DNA of 64,000 nucleotides from Rhabdophis nuchalis. Lineage: Eukaryota; Chordata; Lepidosauria; Squamata; Natricidae. A program made the position numbers and the translations under genes. The notes beneath the pieces are model-generated. The model was given only the letters and a program-made list of their open reading frames with translations. It did not search any database and had not been told where the DNA came from. The stretch spans positions 118,484,610 to 118,548,609 of the forward strand of contig CM077647.1 in the NCBI GenBank assembly GCA_039707465.1, in the 5' to 3' direction. Shown here one piece after another: positions 32,772 to 44,100 of the stretch (position 1 is the stretch's first letter; each line of letters opens with the position of its first letter).

Positions 32772-33644
32772 GGTTAAAAGTTAGAGTCACTGCCACCAAG
32801 ATGGCGTTTTCCGGGTGGGGCTGGTGGGGCAGATCAGGAGCTCAGTTCAGTTCAGGGCTGTGAAGTTGCAAACAATTCAGAAACCAAAAGAGACACAGTT
32901 TCCCAGGTCAGCAAATAGTAATAACGAAGGTATTCCAGAGAAGAAGTCACAAATCCATCAAAAGAATTTTTTTTTCAAAAATCCAGAGAGAGTCCTGCTT
33001 TCAAAGAGACGCTGGAAATTTTTCTTAGTTAAAATAGTCAGGCAGGGACAAAGAGAAGCCACTTCCACCGCCCATCTCAGAGCCAGAGGGAGAGAGTAGC
33101 AAAATAAGAATTTTTTTTAAAACCAACCAGACCTAGAAACAATGTTGCAAAGAATCGCATTCCACTTTCCCTTGTTAAAGACAGTCCGGAGTGAAAGCTT
33201 CCACTTTCTCTTTGCAGAGAAGCCATTTTAACGTGCCGCTTAAATCCGAGGTTTTTTTTTTTAGAAATAAACACCCCCCTCCCAGTCCGTTCAGCCTGGC
33301 TGGCAGCAAGGAAAAAAAAAAGGTGTTCTTTTAAACTCACTCTCCCTCGCAGCTGAAGCCTCGGCGATCCGCCCGATCTCTCCGTTCAGCCCTCTCCATT
33401 AAAGCGAAAGGCACCGACAGCCGTTGGAGAAGGAAAAAACCCCCGCTAGCATGTTCCTCTCCACCTAGGTCGCAGAGAGGAGCGCCCTCCCCACCGCCGT
33501 GACGAGGGACGCTCCCTCTGAGCCGACCCTACGGGAAACCTCCGGTAACCGGAGAGTTTCGCCCCCGTGGGGGGGCAGAAAAGGCAACAAAGCGGCGAGC
33601 GAGCCCTAGGCTCGCCCGTCTCCGCTGGAGCCGGATACCGGAAA
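32772..33644 (-). promoter_or_regulatory. 5' UTR of HAL1-like copy 3 (putative promoter)
   Basis: The distal 300 bp are GC-rich and match copy 2. The proximal part has blocks such as CAGGGACAAAGAGAAGCCA shared (with changes) by 27705 and 33043. A promoter role is inferred. Confidence 0.5.
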
Positions 33645-33655
33645 GAATGTTTTTG

Positions 33656-34619
33656 AAATGGGAAAAATAATAATAATAAAAAATTTGAATTTGACGACTA
33701 CAAAAAATTTTTTTTTGATAAATAATGATGATTAAGGAAAACATTAATCCATTGAGAAAATAGTCTTTACAAGGAAAAAAGAAAAGCAATAGAGCTAGTG
33801 AAGGAGAGGCAGTGGAGGTAGTTGAATGATGCACGTCCTCAGTTTGGGTGCTTTTTGCCATGGAGGGAAGAGGAAAATGAGGAGCTTCCGCCAGTGTCTC
33901 CATTTTAGGAGTGTCTGCAAGGTATATTCACAAGAGTTAAGATGGCAGCTGCAACAATGTGACCAGGTTTTTTTTTAAAGAGTGTTGACTTTTTTAACCA
34001 CATCCTACAGATACTCATGCTCCATTTGCTGTCATTCCCAATGCTTCGCCAGGATGCTTAACTCTTCTACTTCAGCATACACACTTGGATACTGAAAGGC
34101 CTGCCCTCTCTCTGGTCTGTCTCTTCTCTCCTGGTTTCAACAATTTTTAAGCATTTATGTTGGCTGTTTTGAGGAAGGGCAATTGTGTCTTTCTTACTTT
34201 CTGTGTAGCAGCCGGGGAGCATCCCCTTCTTCTTGAAAAACACCAGTCTGATAAGAGAGTGGAAAAAGTAACAGAGGATAGTTTATGAGAAATGAACCAA
34301 ATTGTCCCCAGAATAAAACCTGATCCATTCTGTTGGGGCATAAGCATTTTCAGGATTCCCCCTATCTTTTTATCTAATTTATAGGAAAATTAAGCTCCAG
34401 GACAGCTGATGCTTTCTGTGGTCTGTACAATTCTAAAAATGACACAGTAGTCTTAGTTTGTGGGATTTAGGTCTATAAATATTACTTTGTAGTACAATTG
34501 GTTGAATTCCCTAAGATCACTTCTGTGTCGACATGTGTAGAGTTGTTTGTTTGGAACAGTCAGTTGCTTTTAATTAAATTACTATAAGTTTGCTAAACCC
34601 CTGCAGTTTATGTTTAAGT
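33656..34619. other. Non-coding, nothing recognised
   Basis: No gene supported. Confidence 0.5.
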
Positions 34620-34745
34620 TTAACTTTAATTTCATTTCTATACCGCCCTATCTCCCGACATGGGACTCAGGGCAGTGCACAGGAGCTATAAAATATAAAA
34701 TATAAAAGTACAAACAATCAAATAATTAAAATTAAGATTTTAATT
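34620..34745 (-). mobile_element. L2-clade LINE 3'-end fragment
   Basis: ACCGCCCT and AGGGCAGT arms surround ATGGGACTC, the same stem-loop as at 4841 with one mispair. A-rich LINE text follows. Confidence 0.72.
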
Positions 34746-35017
34746 TCCTGCCTTGCGTCACACTTGATTTTGGAAATCTTGTGGAAGTTTGTAGTGCAAA
34801 TCTGTTCCCGAACTATGCAATATGTATAACAAGCATTGTCAAGATGTTTGAAGACTTAATATATCATTACTCTAAGGTGACTTTCATCTCTTGCCTGTAT
34901 TGCTTTTCTCTCTGTGTGCATTATCCAATAATTCATAGGCTCCTAGTGTTTATTTTTTATTCTTATTTTTCTTATAAAATTGTCCTGTTTAGAAAAATTG
35001 CACTTGGGATCTTGAAA

Positions 35018-35255
35018 TGGAATTTCCTGACAGTTAGAACAATTTCCTGACAGTTAGAACAATTAACCTCTGGAACAGCTTGCCTCCAGAAGTTGTGAAT
35101 GCCCCAACCCTGGAAGTCTTTAAAAAGATGTTAGATAGCCATTTGTCTGAAATGGTATAAGGTTCCTGCCCATGCAGGGGGTTGGACTAGAAGACCTACA
35201 AGGTCCCTTCCAACTCTGCTATTGTATTGTATTGTATTGTATTGTATTGAATGCT
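35018..35255 (+). mobile_element. CR1 LINE 3' end with (ATTGT)n tail
   Basis: TTAACCTCTGGAACAGCTTG, GGAAGTCTTTAAAAAGATG, GGGGGTTGGACTAGAAGACC and CAAGGTCCCTTCCAACTCTG are the hallmark 3' sequence of CR1. It ends in about six ATTGT units (35220-35250). A 20-bp block, TTTCCTGACAGTTAGAACAA, is duplicated in tandem at its start. Confidence 0.92.
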
Positions 35256-36363
35256 GTGACACATAAAACATACAACTCCTGCTTGAGTCTAGCTGCAAGA
35301 TCCAAGGTTCTTCTCATAAATAACTTCAGGTTTGAAAGTGAGTGCAAACATTGTGCATATAAAAACATAGATAAGTGGGAATGCTTGCTGTATAGTAGGA
35401 AAATGCATGCGAGGTTAGGGATGTGATTCCCTTCCCAACAGATTCTGATAAAATCCATCTTCTTATAGAAGTAGCATATTGATCTGCTTATATCACCGCT
35501 TTATTATTCATATGTGAATTTTATACAAGATATATCTGTTTTGCTTATTTTTAATGTTGGAATCTGCAAGGGATAATACACTCTTTGAAAAGATAAAATC
35601 CATGGCTGACCCTGTAGTTAGTCTTACATATCCTTTTGACCTACTGCCACTCAGCTGGCTATAAACAAAATCCTCAAAACACAGATGGGATCTGTGCGAT
35701 GGATAAAGAAAAGTACAGAAAGTGACAAGTTGATCTGGCCAAAATAAAAAAAACTGTTGTAGTCCTCTCTGCATTGTAGTTAAGCATCAGAGCCAGGAGA
35801 AATATTTTTTAAAACAACAGTGATGATGTGGTTGTTCCTTGTTAAAACATCAGCTAAAATCTCTAACTCTGGTTTTTTCTTCTTCCGAACAGCTGGAAAA
35901 GTGATAACACTGTGTGTGGTGCCGCTTTCGTTCTATTTAGTGTATTGGAATGATGATGACAGTAACACAACTCTATGAGGGGTCAGCTGCATTGCAAACT
36001 GGAATCTTTGCCCATTTTTGTATCAACAACATCCCCAACCTTTTTTCCTCCACCCCATCGCATTCCAACATCCCATGATCTCTGCAAATATTATACCACT
36101 CCTGTGTTCCTTCTTGGAACAAATAACAATAACTTCCTCCCTTCAAAATGGAGCCCTTTAGCCCAGGAGTAAGACATTTCAAACCATGAAAAGAAATTAT
36201 TCTGCCTGAAGTACAGAAAACAACTCCACTTTTGAATTTTCTTTTAAGTTTAGAATTGAAAGACATGTACGTTTACATGCTTGATATTGTGAACAGAAGG
36301 AAATACGAGCAAGATCAGTAGCTTTCAGCCTCAGAGTTTGAGAAACAGCAATCTAGATCAGAT
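35256..36363. other. Non-coding, nothing recognised
   Basis: No gene supported. Short frames lack family similarity. Confidence 0.5.
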
Positions 36364-36475
36364 CAGGGGTCCCCAATCTTTGCAACTTTAAGCCTGAAGG
36401 ACTTCAGTTCCCAGAATTCTCCAGCCAGCAAAGCTTAAAGATCAGACTTAAAGTTGCAAAGGTTGGGGACCCCTG
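36364..36475. mobile_element. hAT-type MITE
   Basis: The ends are CAGGGGTCCCCAATCTTTGC and GCAAAGGTTGGGGACCCCTG. The inverted similarity extends into the flanking ATC/GAT, so the target duplication is not clear. Confidence 0.82.
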
Positions 36476-37318
36476 ATCTAGATGGTCCTCTATTTCCCTC
36501 TGTATTTATGATTCTTTTTTTCTTTGTTTTGCTGATTTGAGGTTGGGGAGAGATTTAGAAACTGGACATTTTTTCTGAAAACCCCCCTTCAGTCACTTTC
36601 ATTTCTCCACATTTTTCTGTTCTGTAAAATATGGCCTGGCTATTCGATCTCTGAGCTGAGAGGCATTCTCCATTTTCTTCTTCACTGGAAAAACATTCAT
36701 TGTAACAATACAGTAGGAAGTAAAGACCTAGTTGGAATATGCATTTACTAAATTCCATTTATTTTCCAATTTCAATTACTTCTTCCCTTGCTGCTCATGC
36801 TGTTATCATTTTTGGCTGAATGTCTCTGTGTGTGTACTACGTGTGGTACAGGTTTTCCATGAGAGAAGTTCTTGTATCAGGAGAAAGTAGCACTGACGTT
36901 TTAAAGAAAGGAATGTGTGTATAAGCTTTAACTTGACCTACAGTCCACTCAATTGGTGGAGAGAGCTATTCCTGTTAGCTTTATTGGAGTTACAGTTAGA
37001 GTTACAGTTAACTACCTACGTCTTTGCAGGAACAAGATGAAGACATGGTTGTGTCTAAGCAAAATGTCTCAGTTGCATGTTGGCATTTCTAGTTGGGTAT
37101 GGGTGGGTGTGGGTGTAATTTCAATGGATTGGCTTAGTGTAGCCATAGGACTCTTGCTTGCTTGAAAAGTTGAAGGGAGAGTCTTCTGTACCTCTCAGTT
37201 CTTCAGGGGTGTGTGTCCATTTTAGGCATTGTTACTCCAGGTGAAGCAACACAAGCAAGTACTGGATGAGCTGGCTGGTGTCCTCTGCCCATTAGGCAAA
37301 CCAAGCAGGATTTATAGC
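36476..37318. other. Non-coding, nothing recognised
   Basis: No gene supported. Confidence 0.5.
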
Positions 37319-37625
37319 AGCTTGCCACAGTCAACTTGCCACAGCCAACTCAACACGGCCAACCCACTGCAGAACAACTCGCTATGGTCAACTTGTCAGG
37401 ACTACTTGCTGCGGAACAGTTCAACAATTAAATTTAATTATTTAAAATGGCTAAAATATTTTAATTTTTGTCATTCGGATTTCATTTTGTCCATTCTCTG
37501 GCATCCTTTCCTGAATTCCATGGTTTCTTCAATATTAGGGTAATTTTTGTCCCATAGTGAGTTGGCGTTAGAGAATTGTCCCATGGCAAGTTGGCTGTGG
37601 CAAGTTGGCTACAGTGAGTTGTCCC
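37319..37625. mobile_element. Fold-back element with short subterminal repeats
   Basis: The left arm repeats CAACTTGCCACAG, CCAACTC and GGCCAAC. The right arm has their complement, CAAGTTGGCTGTGGCAAGTTGG, at 37579-37600. The AT-rich centre lies at 37420-37480. The family is unknown to me. Confidence 0.6.
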
Positions 37626-37639
37626 ATCCAGACCAAGCA

Positions 37640-38149
37640 TACTATTTGGAGTTACATTTTAAGTATAAAAATAATATCCAAGAAGAAAAGGCTGACCTTT
37701 TCCTACCCTGAGCCCTGTAAACTTCTTTAATCTTGCAACTATTTTTAATCTAATCTGATTCTATTTTTATTTTCCTGTAGTATAAATTGTCTGTTTACAA
37801 TCAGTTGCTCTCAGGGATAGAACATGAAAACATATGGAGGCAACAAATTGTGTTCTATACTAGTCTGTTGATCACTGCTTGGAATGCCTTCTTTTCTTAA
37901 AGCTATATAACAGAGTTATTTAACTAGACCCAAAATCTCAAGTGGCATTGTGCTTCCAGGAAAGTCTGAAGCCAGAGGGAAACACAATAAATACAACCTA
38001 TTTTGGGGAGAACCAGAATGTAAAGAGGGGTTTTTTTTCATCAAAAAATATTCTTAGTTTCTGTAGGATAAAAGAAATGGAGAGGGCTGCATGGAAATAT
38101 TTTGGAAGAGGGTCTGGAACGAAAAATTAATGTTCTTCCAACAGTGTGC
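37640..38149. other. Non-coding, nothing recognised
   Basis: No gene supported. Confidence 0.5.
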
Positions 38150-38360
38150 CAGAAAGCCATTGTGGTATAGTGGTTAAATCATCAAGCTACCTTAGAAACA
38201 GGAAGATTGTGATTTCTAGTCCCACCTTAGAAACAAAGCCAACTGGGTGACTTTAGACTCACCACCTTCTCTCTGCCCTAGGAAGCAGACAATGGCAACC
38301 CACTTCTGAAAATGATGCCAAGAAAACTGTAGAAACTAGTCCAGCCAGTCATCAGTAGTC
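38150..38360 (+). mobile_element. tRNA-derived SINE
   Basis: CATTGTGGTATAGTGGTTAA is an A-box-type tRNA head. GTGATTTCTAGTCCCACC corresponds to the B-box segment, then CCAACTGGGTGACTTTAGAC, GGCAACCCACTTCTGAAAA and CCAGCCAGTCATCAGTAG. The tail variant differs from that at 58920. A (CA)n run follows directly. Confidence 0.82.
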
Positions 38361-38394
38361 AACACACACACACACACACACACGTACACACACA
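38361..38394. repeat. (CA)n microsatellite
   Basis: CA dinucleotides with a single GT interruption, at the SINE 3' end. Confidence 0.93.
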
Positions 38395-39576
38395 CCAGTG
38401 CATCATATCGTTGCTGTTCCTATCATTATTTCCACAAATTTCATAGCTGCTTTTGCTTGCCTGAGCCATATGTACATACACTGCATATTTGTTTGTATAT
38501 GTAAACATACATGGAACATTTAAAATCCCAAATAAATTACTTGCAACGTTGTTTGCCAATATATATTATTATAGAATGATTTTCAAATTGTGTAATACTT
38601 TATGCAGTTTTCCTTTCTAAAAAAAGTTATAATAGATTCATTCAGAAATTTTCATATGTATCTTGAATAATCCAGATTTCAGTCATCTGCAGTTTTTGTA
38701 GATTGAATTTACTGCTTTTCTTCTGTTTTTTAAATGATTATAGGAACGGAACTATTTCTGCTGATAGATTTCAGGAAACGTTATGAAGCATTTTGCTGGA
38801 CAAGTGGCTGGCCAGGCGTGGCATAGAAAAATACCTGCCCCACCTGTGTTTGGAATTTCTTAATATATAATGATAGTGTGTCTCTTTGTTTTGTATTTTT
38901 TTCTGTTATCCAAACACTGAAACTATGTAGGCCCCAACAGAAAGTGGAGGATAATAATTTAGTAAGAAATATAAAGCTTCTTCAACACAATTGCCTACTT
39001 AATCTCTGAATGTGGCAGAAAAAGCAATCTTTAATTTGGCTATTAAACCTTTTACATGGAGATTAAATATTGAGTATAATCCCATCTATTTGTCCCTTTG
39101 GGCATCAGAAACTGGTAACATGGATTGACCATAGTTTTTGTCTATTTTTCCAGAATGAAAAGTGCAGTAGCTTTGCATCCTATGGATGAAACTGAATATT
39201 TTTAGTTATATGCATCCTGTAAGTGGACACATTTACTGTGTGTAGAAATTCATTATTTGTATTTCCATTTTTATTTTCCTCATCCCAAGTATAATACTGC
39301 ACTTTTTTCTGCTTTCATTTTTAGAAAACTTAAACCACAATGAAAAGTAATATTGAACTGTGTGTTTTGCCAGTGCTTCAATGTTTTCCATATTCCAATC
39401 ATCTTCTGAGCCATGAAGGCTGAGGTTGATAGGAATTATGATACAGCATAATTCACGGAGCTATTCAAACCTTGAATGTCTTACTTTTGCCCATTTGAAC
39501 AGACTTGCACATCTACTTACTCATCAAACTAAATATTTTTCTGCTCCCCAGTTAGGTAGAACTGTCCATTTAGAGC
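38395..39576. other. AT-rich non-coding stretch
   Basis: No gene recognised. Confidence 0.55.
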
Positions 39577-39824
39577 AGGAGTGTCAAACCTTATTTCGTT
39601 GAGGGCTGAATTAGGGTTGTGTTTGACCTATGTGTGGCTGGGATGGGTGTGGCCAGCTCTCCATCACTTGTCGAGGCTCTGTTTTTGGCCACGGCGGCCT
39701 CCTACAGCCCTCTGCCAGCAAAAACAGCTCTGTTTTTGCTGGCAGAGACACTGCAGGCCAGTCCTTCTCTGTTTCCTGGGTAGCCCCGTGGGCCAGATCT
39801 AAGCCTTGATTTTGACAACCCTGG
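39577..39824. mobile_element. hAT-type MITE
   Basis: The ends CAGGAGTGTCAAACC and TTTTGACAACCCTG are inverse with mismatches. The flanks ATTTAGAG and GTCTAGAG match at 6 of 8. An internal palindrome is present: TGCCAGCAAAAACAGC / GCTGTTTTTGCTGGCA-like, at about 39713-39746. Confidence 0.68.
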
Positions 39825-39829
39825 TCTAG

Positions 39830-40973
39830 AGTTTGATAAGTCTGTTGTTGAGGTAGAAGAGTTCTTGCTAACTGGTAGGATACAAAACATGATCCATGTT
39901 AGGTTTACAGTTGCAGTAATGTATGCCTCCTAATTGTAAGACTTAAAATCCCAGTAAGATGCAAACAGAGTACTTTAAAAAAAATACTTGTTGCTGTCCT
40001 TGGTTAAATGTCTCTAAATGCCCTATGGGAAAGGACTTATTTTTCCATCTGTTTGTTAAAGGACACGAAGGTGACCTTAGGCGGCCAGCTGAATGAGGAA
40101 ATATTGCTTTCTGTATCTTGAGCCACAGATTTTCATGAGTAGGCATTTGGTACATCCTCTTGTGGCTAGAGAATATACTAACGTGTAGGGTAGAAGATCT
40201 TCTAAGAGCATTGTACGTAACAGTGCAGTACCTTGGAAGTCTGGAAGCCTACTAGCAGCTAAAGCAATCTGCACAGTAGTAATTATACTGTTGAAATGGC
40301 AGTTTCTGGCTCATCTTTGCTATTATCAAAATCTGTGCTGTCATTGGAGGTATAGTACAACAATTTGGATCAATAGATTCAGGACCCAGTAAAGACATGA
40401 CTTGTTCTGTATGGTGTTGATTTTGGTTTGATTCGTAAACCCGAATATCTTGACTATTTGAGTGATTGCCTGTGCTTTGTCTTTTGGATCTGAAACCTAA
40501 CCACCACCTCACTTTTGTCTTTGTCTTCTTCTGATATTTGGGTTTGCCTGTTCTGAAAATTGAGTACTGGCTCATTTTTAATTGTATGATTGTTCTGAAT
40601 CATATTGGTGTTGACAAAGAATCAGAAAACGTGCAGGCGATAATTATATCTTAAGAAGTACCATAAGAGTTTCCAAACTTTACCATAAAATGATCCCCCA
40701 CTTCCCCAAATGTCAGAATACAGGGTTTTTTAAACCAAAAGATGGGAAAATGTAAAGTCTAGTTGTTTCTTGAATTCTTCTGGATGGTGTTGGATAAGTG
40801 AAAAGTTCACTTGACCTAGTATTTTACAGATTCCAAGATTTGCCCAGAAAACAAAGTTCCTGCAATTGAATTCTAAATCATGGTAGAAAGTAATGCCTCT
40901 TGCTCTTTTATTTCAAGATGCACATTAAGTGCTAAATTTGTTTCACCTTTGTCCCCTATCTCTTTCTCTCCAG
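39830..40973. other. Non-coding; upstream of first visible PLCD3 exon
   Basis: I find no exon or promoter. By position it is intron 1, ending in the acceptor at 40973. Confidence 0.6.
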
Positions 40974-41135
40974 GTTTGACAGATGATGAAGATGTTAAAG
41001 TGATGCTGCAGGGAACCTTTTTCTGGAAAGTCAAGACTTATCAGCCCCAGAAACAAAGGCAGTTCCGGCTCCTTGAAGATGGAATGTCTATCTGGTTTGA
41101 GACTCGTTTTAAAAAGGCTCGCTCCAAACATATTT
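40974..41135 (+). CDS. PLCD3: PLCD3 exon: first half of PH domain
   Basis: The exon is preceded by a pyrimidine-rich acceptor ending CAG at 40971-40973 and followed by GTAGG. It enters in phase 1 (the Gly codon is split G|GT) and leaves in phase 1. It encodes [20 protein letters not shown] and on to ARSKHI, the N-terminal beta-strands of the PH domain, which in PLC-delta proteins binds PIP2/IP3. The basic residues of the WKVK and KARSKH stretches fit that role. It is 162 bp. The frame stays open upstream of the acceptor, but those residues do not match PLCD3 and are intronic. Confidence 0.92.
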
Positions 41136-44100
41136 GTAGGTTTCAAAGTATTTACAAGTGTTTTATTCTAAATTTTACTAAGTGTGCTAATTCCATCTGT
41201 TTAACCTACTTTCTTAAGATCTAGCATTTGCAGTATTTCTGGGCTAATCAGTTAAAAAAAAGTAGGTAGGTAGATAGAGGGGTAGAGAGGGAGAGAAAGA
41301 GAGAAAAATACAGTAGGTAGGTAGGGAGAGAGAGAGAGAATAGGTAGGTAGGGAGATGTTTCCAGGTGTATTTACCCATGTGCTGGAGAAGGAAATCCCT
41401 GACAACCTGTAGCACCTAAAACTTTCTTCTGGCAAGCACTTGACCAATGTAATTCTCATCAACCACTCTAACTAAACAGCTTTCCGAAAGGGGGGGGAGT
41501 TTTTGCACTCTGCAAACCTCCCCAAAACAGGCCGCTTTTTGCAAAAATGACCTCATTTTTTAAAAAAAGGCATGAATAGCCTTGGGGGGGCTTGCAGTGT
41601 GCTCCTGGTGGGGGGGGGGGAAAGTGAGCAAAAAAGGCCCGTGTTTTTGCAAAAGCGGGCCTTTTTTTGTCAAAACAATTGCATGCATTGCCTTATGGAG
41701 GGTTGTAGAGTGCTGCTGCGGGCTGGGAGTGCAAAATTTCTGTCCTCCCCAGCCCCCAGGAGTTCTTTGAAAGTCTCCATAAGGCTATGCACAGCCATTT
41801 TGGTGAAGGGGCACAGCTTCATAAGGCAAAAAATGCTGTATTCGATGTATAAGACGCACCCAGATTTTCAGCCTCTTTTTAGAGGAAAAAATGTGCATCT
41901 TATACTCTGAAAAATACGGCATATAATGGATATGACTTATGTTTTTGCATTCTTGTTATGTTTTAATTCTTTGTTTCTGACTTACTTTTTGTACCTATAC
42001 TGAACACAATTACAATATTCCTAAAAAAGAAAAATAGAGGAGAGAGAAGTAGGAGAGGAATAGGTGCTTAATTATATAAAAAAAGAATTATGACTTCCTG
42101 ATTCATGGCTTAGTCTGTTAATTTGTGAAAGTAACTCTTCGCATTCACAAACAAGAAATACTTGTACTCTCCTGACTCCTGTATGAGTTACTCATGGCTG
42201 ATTCCTCTGAGAACAGGGTGTGAGGTAGGAAGGCATGGGTTTATTTGTTTTCTTTGGCCATTTTTAAAAACTTGACAAGAGTAGCACTGCCTTGCTGGAA
42301 TACATTTTGAAAGATAACTATATTTTATTAGGGCAGGGTGAGGCAAGGGAAAAATGCATGAAGATTAAATGTTGAATTATGGCTTGACTGCTAAATATAA
42401 ACGCTTGGGTGTAGGGTTTTTATGAAATACAGACTTGCTTGGGCATGTGACAGTGAAATTGCCTGTGATAACTGTCAATCAGATGCTCTTGGTATTCATC
42501 TCTGTCAAGGGGTAACTCTCTATGCCAGGCATACAGTCTTTTCATGAGGAACAACTGTCCAGGACCCAAGTGGGTGGTCTCACGATCTCTTCTTTGTCCA
42601 GAACAACGATGGACAGCCAGAATTTACCATCCGGCTGCTAAACTCTGCTGCAATGCCATTCCCGGTCTTTCAGAGACATCAGCCATAGATCCTCAGTTGG
42701 AAACAAAACTATTTCTGAAAATATTTTAATTGCTCATAGGGTAACATAATAAAATCTTGAAAAGTCATAAAAGCAATTTTCCAGAAGAATTTATTTCTAA
42801 TATAATTAAGGTGGAATTAGTTTCAAATGTTTCTTCCTCTCCTGAACTAAACCATGTTTTCTATAATCGTGCAACTCCCTCTAACAACATTTTTTTCTTT
42901 CTGTCATGTTAATATATGTTAGACTTCCTATCACAACTATGCAAACCCACCCTCCCTTCCTTTACATAAAATGTTGAGATTGCATTACATTCTTCCATTG
43001 TTTTCCACTATTTCCACTGTACTGATTTTCTTTCCAGAGAAAATCTGAATCAGGAATATATGTTGAAAGACTGCATAATGTTCTTGATGTGTAATACTAA
43101 GAACCCTCTTTCTGAAATCATCATTCAGAGTCATATTGCGCCCATAAGTACTAATCAACAGTAACTAATCTACGGTATCATTTCCTTTTTTTATGTTGTT
43201 ATGTCAGACATGGAGATTCAAATCCCCCAAACTAGGGTTCTCAGAAATAATAACTAATTCACATACATGATGAAGTAGAAGCGAAGGCATTTCATAAACA
43301 GTTGGGAAATGTTGAAGGGCAAACCAATATGCCCAATATGTCTAGGATTGGTTTCACTTGAACTGAAATGCTGGTACATGTAATTAATCAATTAATTATT
43401 AATTAATGAATATGCTACCCATCTTGTGGTTCAAAGTGACTCTGAGCAGCTTACCATGTAATAAAACATACAGATATAAAAATAATTATAAAAACAATTT
43501 AAAATTACAAAAGATTAAAACAAGTTTAAAAAAGCCCAAAGGTTTGCAGTGGAGAGGTGGTGGTACCTTCTCTGTTAGTGGACCAATAATCTCCAGACAA
43601 CAGCTTCTTCAGGGCCCCATGCTCCAATGGGCACAACCAACTTTTAAGGTGTTTCCTGAAGATCAGGAGGGAGGGAGAGGATCTCACCTCCAATAGCAAG
43701 ATGTTCCTAGGAGTGGGGGCTGTGATAGGAAAGGCTCTTCTCCTTGACCCTACCAGCCATAATTACTTGACTGATGGGGTTTGCAGTAAGTCCGTTCTTC
43801 CAGTATGAGTGGGGTGGGCAAATCCATTGGGAAAATATGTCTCCTATAATGCAAAGGATTATAGAGCAGCAGTCCCCAACCTTTCTAGCGCCATAGACAG
43901 GCAAGGTGGCAGAGAGGGGATGGTTTCGCACACACAACCTAGCTCCCATACATGCATAAATGAAGTTTTATGCACTTGCCTGCTGCTTGTGTGACCAGTT
44001 GCCAACAGGCTGCGGACTGTTACGAGTCCCTGGCCCAGGGATTGGAGACTCATCTTATATAGCTGTGATAACAAACCTATGGGACATATGCTAGAGGGGG

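Larger units (their letters stand above)
31641..33644 (-). mobile_element. ORF1-only L1-type (HAL1-like) retrotransposon, copy 3
   Basis: Minus orientation. The 5' end is at 33644 (CCGGTATCCGGCTCC), the 5' UTR runs to 32772, ORF1 is intact at 32771-31923, and the 3' UTR of about 280 bp ends with AATAAAACTTTTTCAAT and an A-run at 31641-31655. The flanks GAATGTTTTTTG (31629-31640) and GAATGTTTTTG (33645-33655) are an almost perfect target duplication, differing by one T. Layout and length (2.0 kb) equal copy 2. There is no ORF2. Confidence 0.9.

Noticed and set aside
36364..36475. 8-bp target duplication for this MITE
   Set aside because: The flanks GATCAGAT and ATCTAGAT do not match well, and the inverted similarity extends past the ends.
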